Source of the DNA: Nitrosomonas sp. Is79A3
GTDB lineage: Bacteria > Pseudomonadota > Gammaproteobacteria > Burkholderiales > Nitrosomonadaceae
Reading direction: 5' to 3'
Assembly (NCBI RefSeq): GCF_000219585.1
Contig: NC_015731.1
Coordinates: 1,364,001 to 1,428,000, forward strand
DNA length: 64,000 nucleotides
Under the pieces are notes generated by a model that was not told where the DNA came from, ran no database searches, and was given only the letters and a program-made list of their open reading frames with translations. Positions within the stretch are counted from its first letter, which is position 1; every line of letters starts with the position of its first letter. Positions 18,384 through 27,167 of the stretch are shown piece by piece. The translations under genes were made by a program, and so were the position numbers.

Positions 18384-19574
18384 GGAAGCTCTGATTAAGT
18401 TATTTATTCCAGTTTTGTCGACAAAGCTATCGGTAAAGTAGCTAATATAGGCATTATTGTGCGATTAATAACTGTAATTTTTAGCAGATTGCATACTATT
18501 CTGTCCCCTGATGCTGATTTTCAGGGATATTGGACGGAATTATCCCGTGGTTGGCATCCACACCTTACGGACATGGTAAAGATTAGCCAAGGCAAACAAC
18601 AGATAAAGCTGTTGTGCATTCTTGAACAATCCTCGGTAACGGACTTTGGTATAACCAAATTGTCTTTTGACAATACGAAACGGATGTTCAACCTTTGCGC
18701 GTAGTGAAGCTAGCATACGATTGAGCACGGCATGTTCTGCTGGCAATTCCTCACCGCGCTTGCGTTTGAATGGCATACCCCAGACCGGCTCTTCCGGCTG
18801 TCGTTGCGCTTCCAGATTGCGATCATTACGAGTATAAGCCCGATCACCCAATACAATTGCCTCTTCGCCATGTACCAGCGCATCAATCATGTTGCCATCG
18901 GCCACTTTGGCCGTGGTAATTTCCAGGCTATGCACCAGGCCGGAATCGGCATCTACGCCTATGTGTGCTTTTAATCCAAAGTAATAGTTGTTGCCTTTCT
19001 TAGTCGAACTCATCTCGCCATCACGTTTGCGTTGCCGGTTCTTGGTCGATGGCGCAGCCGCTATCAGCGTGGCGTCAACTATCGTGCCCTGACGCAGCAA
19101 TAATCCCTGTTGCGCTAACCGCCCAGTTGTTTCAGCAAACAGGCTTTGTGCCAAGTGATGCTTCTCCAGCAGGTGGCGAAACTTGAGGATCGTCGTCTCA
19201 TCAGGCATAACATCTTCTCCCGCATCTAGTCCTGCAAATTCACGTAGCATCGGCACATCATGTAACGCTTCTTCCATTGCCGGATCTGAATAACCAAACC
19301 ATTGCTGCATCATATGAATCCGCAGCATCGCTTCCAACGCAAATGGCTTGCGTCCCAAACCTGCTACCGGATAGTGCGGCGCGATCCGATTCGTCCAGTC
19401 TACCCATGGAACCACTTGCTCCATTTCTTCGAGAAACTTTTGCCGGCGAGTTACTTTTGGTTTCTTGATAAATAATGGAATCGACAATACTAATTGTTTC
19501 ATCAATGCATTCCCTTGCAGTGGTTACAATCTACCGCGTATTTTACAAGTTTTTGGGACTTAATCAGAGTTTCC
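18384..19574 (-). mobile_element. IS5-family insertion sequence
   Basis: The 1191 bp element has ends GGAAGCTCTGATTAAGT and, inward from the right, GGAAACTCTGATTAAGT, and is flanked by a TTAA duplication (18380-18383 and 19575-19578). It carries one intact transposase gene. Insertion is in the 5' untranslated region of the PEP-CTERM gene, between its promoter and its Shine-Dalgarno sequence. Confidence 0.92.
18540..19505 (-). CDS. IS5-family DDE transposase
   Basis: The 321-residue protein has an N-terminal DUF772-type domain (LEAMLRIHMMQQWFGYSD) and a DDE_Tnp_1 catalytic domain. Catalytic residues are in TIVDATLIAA (Asp), VLGDRAYTRND (Asp) and RAKVEHPFRIVKRQFG (Glu). No frameshift is seen, so the element is potentially active. 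It is transcribed towards the PEP-CTERM gene, whose expression may now depend on readthrough from it. Confidence 0.95.
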   Translation of the reverse strand: MMKQLVLSIPLFIKKPKVTRRQKFLEEMEQVVPWVDWTNRIAPHYPVAGLGRKPFALEAMLRIHMMQQWFGYSDPAMEEALHDVPMLREFAGLDAGEDVMPDETTILKFRHLLEKHHLAQSLFAETTGRLAQQGLLLRQGTIVDATLIAAAPSTKNRQRKRDGEMSSTKKGNNYYFGLKAHIGVDADSGLVHSLEITTAKVADGNMIDALVHGEEAIVLGDRAYTRNDRNLEAQRQPEEPVWGMPFKRKRGEELPAEHAVLNRMLASLRAKVEHPFRIVKRQFGYTKVRYRGLFKNAQQLYLLFALANLYHVRKVWMPTTG

Positions 19575-19578
19575 TTAA

Positions 19579-20005
19579 TAAAACTACAATGTGATCTCTA
19601 TTAGTAGAGCCACTCTTTTTGATGCCTGATTCATTAAACTTTTATGCAATCTTTTTGAATGGCTTCATATTAATTCTTAGAACAACCTAGTGCTATAGTC
19701 AATTAATCCTTATTTATTAGTAGCTTTGTGTTGGTAGCTTTGTGTTAGTACCTTTGTCCTGGTTAATAAGGTAATCCATCAACAGGACAGGAAAATTAGG
19801 AAAGAAACCGCGTAGCAGGGGAATTTTGCGAGACTCAGGTTGCCGGTAATGTGTCTTAGATTGCAGTAATTAATGATGTTAGATCAAAAATATAACTGCT
19901 AAAAGCGATTGCTGGGAGTATGTCGTAGAAAAGTTCTGAGGTAATCTGAAGCAGGAAACAAATATAAGAAAAATTATTTGGCTAACCATAAAACAAATGA
20001 AGATG
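19579..20005. other. Gene-free stretch with a short tandem repeat
   Basis: This 427-base stretch is the displaced upstream region of the PEP-CTERM gene. It contains three imperfect tandem copies of a 14-base unit (GTAGCTTTGTGTTG, GTAGCTTTGTGTTA, GTACCTTTGTCCTG) at 19720-19761. No gene or terminator is recognised. Confidence 0.5.
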
Positions 20006-20467
20006 TCATAGCCAGCGGCGAATCGATTTCAAGTATCCGGCATAGCCATCACCAAATTTCTCCAGCAAAGCATTTTCTTCAGGGATGATCTGGAATCGGT
20101 TCATACACAAAATAAATAACGGCAACAGCAAGGCCGAAAGGATGTTTCCCAGAAATATCACCCATGCCGCAAGCATTATAAATAAACCAAGATACATGGG
20201 ATTTCGGCTCAGCTTATATATACCGCTGCTGACAATGGATGTGGCTAACTCGGGTGTCATGGGATTTACAGTTGTTTTGGCTGAAATGAATGCAGAAGCG
20301 CCGACGATAATCAACGCAAACCCGGCAATCAAAATCACCAATGCCACCCATTCTCTATCGGGAATTTGAATACCCGCCCCCGGACTCGCTCGTGCAACAA
20401 GCCACATTGCGAGCGCGAATAAGAGTACCAGAGCGACCGGCGGAATTTTAAGTTCGAGACGATGCAT
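20006..20467 (-). CDS. Isoprenylcysteine carboxyl methyltransferase-like membrane protein
   Basis: This 153-residue integral membrane protein matches the ICMT/PEMT-type family: several hydrophobic helices and the conserved GIYKLSRNPMYLG box followed near the C-terminus by EENALLEKFGDGYAGY, which bind S-adenosylmethionine in the family. The substrate in bacteria is usually unknown. ATG 20467 (MHRLELKIPP) is chosen because AGAGGAAACAATCAC precedes it; a longer frame to 20584 overlaps the upstream gene. It follows a small membrane-protein gene by 13 bases. Confidence 0.8.
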   Translation of the reverse strand: MHRLELKIPPVALVLLFALAMWLVARASPGAGIQIPDREWVALVILIAGFALIIVGASAFISAKTTVNPMTPELATSIVSSGIYKLSRNPMYLGLFIMLAAWVIFLGNILSALLLPLFILCMNRFQIIPEENALLEKFGDGYAGYLKSIRRWL

Positions 20468-20480
20468 GTGATTGTTTCCT

Positions 20481-20876
20481 CTAGGATGAAGCGATATCTT
20501 CAGCTGATTTAGATTCGGCGGCTCGCGATAATTTTCCCCAATAATAACCGGCAAGCATGCCCATGATCCAACTGAAAACAACAAGAATTGGCATCAAGTG
20601 TGAACCATTCGTATCGCGAAATTGGGAAATCAATATGCCAAGCGGTGCTGCGCCAATGAAAATAAAAGTGCAAGATATCATAATCCCATTACTCCAGCGG
20701 AATATTGCATAAGACAGAAGCGAAAATGGCAAAATCATGATGAGTTGAACGTGCCAAGCTATACCACTCCAGAGCAATCCGAACCCAAGGAACGACAACA
20801 GAAAACCACCTATCAAGGCCACTAGAATAATAAGCATAGCTTTCCAATTACTACGATGATTTGATTCTTCTTTCAT
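20481..20876 (-). CDS. Small four-helix membrane protein, unknown
   Basis: The 131-residue protein has about four transmembrane segments (AMLIILVALIGGFLLSFL, WHVQLIMILPFSLLSYAIF, MISCTFIFIGAAPLGIL, LMPILVVFSWIMGMLAG). I do not recognise the family. It lies between nhaC and the methyltransferase gene on the same strand with gaps of 14 and 13 bases, so the genes probably form one transcript. Confidence 0.6.
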   Translation of the reverse strand: MKEESNHRSNWKAMLIILVALIGGFLLSFLGFGLLWSGIAWHVQLIMILPFSLLSYAIFRWSNGIMISCTFIFIGAAPLGILISQFRDTNGSHLMPILVVFSWIMGMLAGYYWGKLSRAAESKSAEDIASS

Positions 20877-20890
20877 TTTTAATTTCCATT

Positions 20891-22315
20891 TTATTTCGTG
20901 CTGGTTTTACTTTGCAATAACCCAATCCCCAATAACGTCATACCAATAGAGACTAAAGGATTCAGTAAATTCAGTAGAGCATACGGTGCATAGTCCAATG
21001 TCGGGACCCCAAGGGTTGCAGCATAGAAGGTGCCAGCAGTAGTCCAGGGAATAAGCCCTGTGGTCAGCGTGGAGCCTTCTTCTACCGAGCGCGATAACAC
21101 AGCTTTATCCAATCCGCGTTCCTGATACGCACTTTTAAATAGCTGGCAATTCAAGATAATCGAAATATACGCTTCTCCCATTGCCATATTACCAATTAAT
21201 CCGGATGCGATGGTCGTGGCGATGAGTGTGCTGATTCGCCGGATGCGGGCGATGATATGCACCAACAGCACACGCAGAAAACCGGCATGATGCAGAATCC
21301 CGCCGAGTGCCAACGCCATGATGGATAATAATAATGTCCATGCCATGCTGTAAACACCGCCACGCCCGAGCAAAGCATCGATACTTCCAATCCCGGTAGT
21401 GCCCGCCGAATTCAGCCAAAGTGCGTTGATTACATCCACGCTATCTTTACCTTGATAAACAATGGCAATCAACATGGCCAGGGCAATACTACCCGTCATG
21501 CTGACTTCAGCAGCATAACGTTTGATACTCAAGCCAAACATCAGTAATAAGGGGAGCAGTGTTATCCACAGATTTAGCTGGTAAGCATCCGCTAATGCAA
21601 CACGGATTCCATCAATATGATCTCTCGGCAATGCATTGTCACCATATTGCATGCCCCAGAAAATGAAAATGCCCAGTACAATGAGGAATGTGGGAATTGT
21701 GGTATAGAGCATGGAGCCGATATGCCGGTAAAGATTAGTTCCAGCACTCATGGCCGCCAGATTGGTCGTATCGGAAATAGGCGATAATTTATCACCAAAA
21801 GTGGCGCCGGAGACGATCATGCCGGCCACGAGCGGTAACGGAATGCCTATCGCATCACCAATACCCATCAATACCACCCCGACCGTTCCAACGGTTCCCC
21901 AGGATGTGCCGGTGGCAACCGACATAAAGCTGCACAAGATCAATCCAGTGGCCAGAAATATGCTTGGACTGAGCAGGTATATGCCGTAATAAAGCAGACT
22001 CGCAATGGTGCCGCTTTGCATGAAGCTGGCTATGACCATGCCAATCAACAGAAAAATATAAATGGCCGGCAGCGCCTTGGTGATACCGTCATCCATCATG
22101 TGCCGGATATCGATAAAGGAGTAACCCAGCCAGCGCGCTTGCATACTGACCCAAATTAATGCCAGAAAAATGAGCGCATGAATGCTGGCTGCATAAACAA
22201 ACAGACCGAGCGAAATCAGCAAAAATACGCCGGCAAAGCAAATGACCGCATGTAATAATGAAGGCGGCCGCTGGGCGGTCAGTAATTCTTCTACAGGGGA
22301 ATCTTTTTCTGCCAT
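20891..22315 (-). CDS. nhaC: NhaC-type Na+/H+ antiporter
   Basis: The 474-residue protein is an NhaC-family antiporter with about eleven to twelve membrane helices. Family hallmarks include SVATGTSWGTVGTVG and the GATFGDKLSPISDTTNLA box, with acidic and polar residues that bind cations in the ion-transport superfamily. It exchanges Na+ for H+ across the inner membrane. The start at 22315 (MAEKDS) leaves a 7-base gap to msrB; starts at 22345 or 22339 would overlap msrB. Confidence 0.92.
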   Translation of the reverse strand: MAEKDSPVEELLTAQRPPSLLHAVICFAGVFLLISLGLFVYAASIHALIFLALIWVSMQARWLGYSFIDIRHMMDDGITKALPAIYIFLLIGMVIASFMQSGTIASLLYYGIYLLSPSIFLATGLILCSFMSVATGTSWGTVGTVGVVLMGIGDAIGIPLPLVAGMIVSGATFGDKLSPISDTTNLAAMSAGTNLYRHIGSMLYTTIPTFLIVLGIFIFWGMQYGDNALPRDHIDGIRVALADAYQLNLWITLLPLLLMFGLSIKRYAAEVSMTGSIALAMLIAIVYQGKDSVDVINALWLNSAGTTGIGSIDALLGRGGVYSMAWTLLLSIMALALGGILHHAGFLRVLLVHIIARIRRISTLIATTIASGLIGNMAMGEAYISIILNCQLFKSAYQERGLDKAVLSRSVEEGSTLTTGLIPWTTAGTFYAATLGVPTLDYAPYALLNLLNPLVSIGMTLLGIGLLQSKTSTK

Positions 22316-22322
22316 TGAATCT

Positions 22323-22790
22323 CTACTTTCTTGCATCATCCTCAAATAATGCCGCTAATTCCCCATAACCCATCGTATGCAGATCTTCTTTTTTAATAAA
22401 CTTTAATGCAGCAGAGTTTATACAATAGCGCATGCCGGTGGGCGGCGGGCCATCGTTGAAAACATGACCTAAATGGCTGTCTGCATAGCGACTGCGGACT
22501 TCCGTGCGCGGGATCCTTAGTTCATAATCACTTTTGAGCTGGATAGCCTGCCCATTAATCGGCTGGGAAAAACTGGGCCAGCCGGTGCCCGAATCAAACT
22601 TATGAATCGACGCGAACAACGGTTCACCCGATACAATATCGACATAAATGCCGACGGCCTTGTGATTCCAGTATTCGTTCTGGAACGGTGGCTCGGTACC
22701 GGCATTTTGCGTCACCTGATACTGTAAAGTAGTCAAGCTGGTTTCCAGTAGCTCAGGATTTTTTCTAAAATTTTCATAGGGATTCGCCAC
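22323..22790 (-). CDS. msrB: Peptide-methionine (R)-S-oxide reductase
   Basis: MsrB reduces methionine-R-sulfoxide in proteins. The 155-residue protein has the family blocks [10 protein letters not shown] (66-74), [14 protein letters not shown] (107-120) and [11 protein letters not shown] with the catalytic Cys at 123. The two CxxC zinc motifs found in many MsrBs are absent (DIVS instead of the first) and the resolving-Cys position in SGCGWPSF is Thr69. It therefore belongs to the zinc-free, one-cysteine type and must be recycled without the usual intramolecular disulfide. It is the first gene of a run with nhaC. Confidence 0.93.
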   Translation of the reverse strand: MANPYENFRKNPELLETSLTTLQYQVTQNAGTEPPFQNEYWNHKAVGIYVDIVSGEPLFASIHKFDSGTGWPSFSQPINGQAIQLKSDYELRIPRTEVRSRYADSHLGHVFNDGPPPTGMRYCINSAALKFIKKEDLHTMGYGELAALFEDDARK

Positions 22791-22833
22791 AGCGGATTCT
22801 CCTGATCAATAAAACAAGAACAAATTATTCAAT

Positions 22834-23985
22834 ATGAAATTTAATGGCACGGTTACACATTTATCACAAAAAGGCCTGGGTGTTGTCAAGAACGATCAAA
22901 ATAACATGTCTTATTTTGTTTATGGCACGTGGCCGGGCGATATCGGTGAGTTTGAAGTCATCGATAAGCCACTCAACAACAAGAAATTTGCTTATGCCAA
23001 ATTGATTACGCTCACGCACTCATCCGCACAAAGACAAACGCCCATATGCCTCCATGTTGGCTTGGAAGAAAATTCCTGCACCGGTTGCCCCTGGATGATT
23101 GCCGATTATACAAGCCAACTTGAGCAAAAACGGAATCGCTTTGTGTATGCCATGAAAAGAGCTGGGTTTGACACTACTCAATTAAATATCGGCCCCATTC
23201 AACCAGCTCCGAATTTGTACGGCTATCGCAATCGCTGTCAGGTGAAAACAGACGGTGAGAAACTTGGTTTTGTATCGGATAACTCTTATCAGATTGCGCC
23301 GATCAATGATTGTATTGTCCTCAATGAGCGCTGCCGGAGTCTTATAAAAACAACCCTTCAGCAACTACCCAATAGCGCATGGCAAGCGGATTCTGATCAC
23401 AACTGGCAATTTATTGATCTGGATGATGACATGCAAGTCGATGAAATTCGCATCAATCAGAGACGCCCCTTCAAACAAGGCAACACGGCACAAAACGAGC
23501 GAATGCAAGCCTGGTTGCGGGAGAAACTCGCACATAATCCGCATTTGGGCAAAGTAGTGGAATTATTCTGTGGTTCAGGAAATTTCACGGAAATCATTGC
23601 TGAATCGAATTGCACATCTATCATTGCTTATGAATCCGAGCACGGTGCGATCCAGGCACTCAAAGCGAGGAATCTCGCCAAAGTAACTACCCAGAGCGCC
23701 GATCTTTTCAAACCTTCTATCTGGAGCAATATTAGAAAAAATGTCTTTGATGCAGAAACCTTGGTACTCGATCCGCCCCGTGCCGGCTTAAAAAAATACC
23801 ACGGTTTTTTCGCAAGCTTCGCCGCATTAAGAACAATTTATTATATCTCCTGCAACCCGGAAACCTTCGCCCGTGATGCCTGGTTTTTTAATCAGAATGG
23901 TTGGTCAATCAAAGATATTCAACTGGTTGACTTGTTTCCCCACACTCCACATATTGAAGCTTTGGCAGAATTCAGAAGGGGATAG
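22834..23985 (+). CDS. TrmA/RumA-type RNA 5-methyluridine methyltransferase
   Basis: The 383-residue protein has an N-terminal TRAM-like segment (1-60), iron-sulfur cluster cysteines (C72, C82, C85 in SCTGCPW, plus one near NDCIVLN) and a C-terminal SAM methyltransferase domain: VELFCGSGNFTE, LVLDPPRAG and the nucleophile motif ISCNPETFARD. It methylates uridine C5 in rRNA or tRNA. Similarity to RlmC/RlmD versus TrmA cannot be settled by eye, so no symbol is given. It is divergent from msrB with 43 bases between the starts. Confidence 0.88.
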   Translation: MKFNGTVTHLSQKGLGVVKNDQNNMSYFVYGTWPGDIGEFEVIDKPLNNKKFAYAKLITLTHSSAQRQTPICLHVGLEENSCTGCPWMIADYTSQLEQKRNRFVYAMKRAGFDTTQLNIGPIQPAPNLYGYRNRCQVKTDGEKLGFVSDNSYQIAPINDCIVLNERCRSLIKTTLQQLPNSAWQADSDHNWQFIDLDDDMQVDEIRINQRRPFKQGNTAQNERMQAWLREKLAHNPHLGKVVELFCGSGNFTEIIAESNCTSIIAYESEHGAIQALKARNLAKVTTQSADLFKPSIWSNIRKNVFDAETLVLDPPRAGLKKYHGFFASFAALRTIYYISCNPETFARDAWFFNQNGWSIKDIQLVDLFPHTPHIEALAEFRRG

Positions 23986-24213
23986 CCACTAAGCTTTGTT
24001 GAAAAGCGCGAGCGTGCGGTTTCATAGGTAATTCATGCTGAAATGATAGATGCTGGTTTTTTTATATTCATATTGATAAGCGATATTTTTTCAATCGATA
24101 GAAATATTCTGTGAATTACAGTAATGACAAGATACTTGTACTAAGTTAGCAGTGTTACAGGGATCATCAATGCGCTATAATCCCCTGCTTATTCCACCGA
24201 TTGATCAAAAATA

Positions 24214-24828
24214 ATGTTGCAAGGAATTAGTCTCGCATGTGTTCGTGGTGATCGCGAGCTTTTTAAGGATATCAATTTTTCTCTTGAGGCCGGCGGTTTA
24301 ATGCAAGTGCGCGGTCCCAATGGAAGTGGCAAAACCAGCTTGTTACGCATGCTATGTGGATTGTCAAATCCTGCCGCTGGTGAAATTCTTTGGAGTGGCA
24401 CGTCAATTCGTAACTTAAATGGCGATTACTTTGCAACAATGACCTATATTGGTCATTTGAGTGGTACAAAAGATGATTTGACAGTCATTGAGAATCTACG
24501 CATTTCAAGCGCGCTAGCAGGTTTTGAAATCAACGATACCCAGGCAAGTGAAGCACTTGGCTATATGGGGTTGGGCGGAAGAGAGGTGTTGCCTGTCAAA
24601 GTATTATCACAAGGCCAACGGCGTCGTGTTGCGTTGGCTCGTTTGCTTGTATGTAAAACTTCGCTATGGATTCTGGATGAACCTTTAGTTGCATTGGATG
24701 TGCTGGCAGTTAAATTGATTCAGGAGTTACTGGAGCGACATTTGAAGCAAGGCGGTATGGTGGTAATGACGACCCACCAAGAAATTGATTTAACCGCAAC
24801 ATCAACAACGCAGTTGCACTTGGCCTGA
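24214..24828 (+). CDS. ccmA: CcmA, ATPase of the haem-chaperone release ABC complex
   Basis: The 204-residue protein is an ABC ATPase with Walker A GPNGSGKT (34-41), signature LSQGQRRRVALARL and Walker B LWILDEPL. With CcmB it uses ATP to release holo-CcmE from the CcmC-D complex during system I cytochrome c maturation. It is the first gene of a complete ccmABCDEFGHI set, which an ammonia oxidiser needs for its many c-type cytochromes. Confidence 0.95.
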   Translation: MLQGISLACVRGDRELFKDINFSLEAGGLMQVRGPNGSGKTSLLRMLCGLSNPAAGEILWSGTSIRNLNGDYFATMTYIGHLSGTKDDLTVIENLRISSALAGFEINDTQASEALGYMGLGGREVLPVKVLSQGQRRRVALARLLVCKTSLWILDEPLVALDVLAVKLIQELLERHLKQGGMVVMTTHQEIDLTATSTTQLHLA

Positions 24829-24829
24829 T

Positions 24830-25489
24830 ATGTTTATGTGGATAATTAAACGTGATTTATTACTGGCTATGCGACGTCAATCAGATGTTTTAACGACTCT
24901 ATTTTTTTTTATTATTGTAGTCAGTCTGTTTCCATTAAGTGTTGGGCCGGAAATGAATATGCTGCGCACGATGGCGCCTGGTGTAGTATGGGTCGCTGCT
25001 TTACTGGCTTCAATGTTATCTCTCGGCAGAATGTTTTCGAATGATTATCTTGATGGCACATTAGAGCAAATGTTGTTGTCACCGCAATCGCTATCACTTT
25101 TGGTACTTGGAAAAGCTTTGGCGCATTGGCTGGTAACCGGAGTGCCGCTGGTATTGATGGCGCCTGTATTGGGTATTCAATATGACTTGCCGGTTGAGGC
25201 GCTGTTTGTTTTAACTACCGCTCTGTTGCTGGGTACTCCGGTTTTAAGCTTAATTGGAGCTATCGGTGCAGCATTGACCCTAGGATTGCGGGGAGGCGGT
25301 GTATTGGTTTCTTTATTAGTCTTGCCTCTCTATATTCCTGTACTGATTTTTGGTGCCGGTGCTGTTGAGGCGAATATGGCTGGAGTTGGTTTTGATGCAC
25401 ATTTGTCATTAATCGGTGCATTTCTTTTAGTATCGCTTGTTTTCGCGCCATGGGCTGCCGCTTCTTCCTTACGCGTTTCATTGGAATAG
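24830..25489 (+). CDS. ccmB: CcmB, membrane subunit of the CcmAB transporter
   Basis: This 219-residue protein has six hydrophobic helices and the family signature near FSNDYLDGTLEQMLLSPQSL. It forms the ABC complex with CcmA. It starts one base after the ccmA stop, so the two are translationally linked. A 221-base gap follows before ccmC, large for this operon, and could hold a second promoter, though none is assigned. Confidence 0.94.
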   Translation: MFMWIIKRDLLLAMRRQSDVLTTLFFFIIVVSLFPLSVGPEMNMLRTMAPGVVWVAALLASMLSLGRMFSNDYLDGTLEQMLLSPQSLSLLVLGKALAHWLVTGVPLVLMAPVLGIQYDLPVEALFVLTTALLLGTPVLSLIGAIGAALTLGLRGGGVLVSLLVLPLYIPVLIFGAGAVEANMAGVGFDAHLSLIGAFLLVSLVFAPWAAASSLRVSLE

Positions 25490-25710
25490 CGCTAATATTA
25501 GTTACGTTGCAATGAATTCAGTTTCTGGAATATATTTTCCGGTAAATTGCTATTTTTACGAAACAAAGTACGTTTTGTGAAACTTTCAATGTATTGAATC
25601 TGCTAATAGAAAGCAATTCTTGATTTTGTCATTTTAGTATAGAATTAGCGGTTACAAAATTCTGGGCTGGATCGGAAATAAAATTTAATAAAGAATTTTA
25701 ATATATAAAT

Positions 25711-26454
25711 ATGGCTATTAATTGGTTCAAATATTCTTCTCCTGCTAGTTTCTATTCACTGGCGGGGAAAATGATTCCAATATTCGTTTTTGTTGCGCTC
25801 ATATTACTGGCAGCAGGGCTTTATGTTGGTTTTTTTGTTGCACCCACTGATTTTCAGCAAGGGGAAGCTTACCGGATTATTTTTATTCATGTGCCTGCAG
25901 CATGGATGTCGATGTTTCTCTATGTTGTAATGGCATTCTGGGCAGGTATTGGCTTGGCTTTTAATACACGGCTTTCCTCCATGCTTGCAACAGCAATTGC
26001 ACCCACAGGCGCGATGTTTACCTTTATTGCATTATGGACAGGAGCGCTATGGGGAAAGCCAATGTGGGGAACATGGTGGGTATGGGATGCAAGATTAACG
26101 TCTGAGTTAATTCTATTTTTTCTTTATATCGGTTTTATGTCCCTGCAAGCAGCCATTGATGATCCGCGCCGTGCAGATAAGGCTGGAGCAATTATCGCTT
26201 TGGTAGGCGTGGTCAATATCCCAATAATCTATTTTTCAGTGCAATGGTGGAATACCTTGCATCAAGGTGCATCGGTAAGCGTTAATCAAGCACCTGCAAT
26301 GGCGAGTACAATGTTGATGGGTATGCTTATTATGGTACTGGCAAGCTGGATGTATTCCATTGCTGTAATATTAAAACGCACACGTATCATTATTCTTGAG
26401 CGTGAAAGCCATACAGCATGGGTGGCAGAGTTACAAAAGAAGGGAGCTATGTGA
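25711..26454 (+). CDS. ccmC: CcmC, haem-loading protein for CcmE
   Basis: The 247-residue integral membrane protein has six helices and the tryptophan-rich WWD motif (WGTWWVWDARLTSELILF), with flanking histidines (FIHVPAAWMS, NTLHQG) that ligate haem. It handles haem at the periplasmic face and promotes its covalent attachment to CcmE. Its stop overlaps the ccmD start by one base (TGATG). Confidence 0.96.
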   Translation: MAINWFKYSSPASFYSLAGKMIPIFVFVALILLAAGLYVGFFVAPTDFQQGEAYRIIFIHVPAAWMSMFLYVVMAFWAGIGLAFNTRLSSMLATAIAPTGAMFTFIALWTGALWGKPMWGTWWVWDARLTSELILFFLYIGFMSLQAAIDDPRRADKAGAIIALVGVVNIPIIYFSVQWWNTLHQGASVSVNQAPAMASTMLMGMLIMVLASWMYSIAVILKRTRIIILERESHTAWVAELQKKGAM

Positions 26455-26651
26455 TGAATTGGTCAAGTTTGTCAGAGTTTTTTGCGATGGGCGGGTACGG
26501 ACTCTATGTTTGGGGTTCATACGCTGTGACTTTCATTTGTATACTTGGTGAAATTTTTCTAATTTCAAACCGCCGCCGAACTTTAGAGAGACAGTACGGT
26601 CTCATTAACGGCTTAAATAAAAAAGAGATAAAAAATGAAACCACGTCATAA
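26454..26651 (+). CDS. ccmD: CcmD, small membrane protein of the CcmCDE complex
   Basis: The 65-residue protein has one transmembrane helix ([21 protein letters not shown]) preceded by the typical EFFAMGGYG and followed by a basic cytoplasmic tail (NRRRTLERQ). CcmD is needed for release of haem-loaded CcmE. The start at 26454 is set by the overlap with ccmC; an upstream frame start at 26418 lies inside ccmC. It overlaps ccmE by 17 bases. Confidence 0.93.
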   Translation: MNWSSLSEFFAMGGYGLYVWGSYAVTFICILGEIFLISNRRRTLERQYGLINGLNKKEIKNETTS

Positions 26652-27084
26652 AAAACTTGTAATTATTACTGCAGGAGTTGCTGCATTAGGCGTCGCTTCT
26701 GTTTTAGTACTAAATGCCTTCCAAAGCAATCTGGTTTTTTTCTTTAGTCCATCACAAGTCGTTGCAAAGGAAGCGCCTATTGGAAAAAGCTTTCGAATTG
26801 GTGGATTAGTAGAAGAGGGTAGCGTTAAGCGTGAAGACCATAGTACAACAGTACGCTTCGCGGTGACTGATACTGCTCAGACAATTCCCGTAGTATATAC
26901 AGGTATCCTTCCTGATTTGTTTAGAGAAGGCAAGGGTGTTGTCGCGCAGGGAAAAATATCTGCCGATGGTATTTTTATGGCAGATGAAGTACTTGCTAAG
27001 CACGATGAAAATTATATGCCGCCCGAAGCAGCAGAAGCCTTAGAGCAGGCGGGTAAAGCCCAGAAAGCCTCTTTAGCACAATAA
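26635..27084 (+). CDS. ccmE: CcmE, periplasmic haem chaperone
   Basis: The 149-residue protein has an N-terminal membrane anchor ([19 protein letters not shown]) and an OB-fold periplasmic domain. The haem-binding motif [12 protein letters not shown] places the covalent ligand at His123 and the axial tyrosine at Tyr127, so this is the ordinary histidine type. It carries haem from CcmC to CcmF. Confidence 0.96.
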   Translation: MKPRHKKLVIITAGVAALGVASVLVLNAFQSNLVFFFSPSQVVAKEAPIGKSFRIGGLVEEGSVKREDHSTTVRFAVTDTAQTIPVVYTGILPDLFREGKGVVAQGKISADGIFMADEVLAKHDENYMPPEAAEALEQAGKAQKASLAQ

Positions 27085-27167
27085 AGATTCCCTCAGGAAT
27101 TATCTTGCTAATCCCTGAACATATCATAATTTAATCCTGAATAATCATTAACTTATAAGATATAATC

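Noticed and set aside
25490..25710. A second promoter between ccmB and ccmC.
   Set aside because: A TAGAAT-type -10 at 25640-25645 has no matching -35 at good spacing, so no promoter was called.
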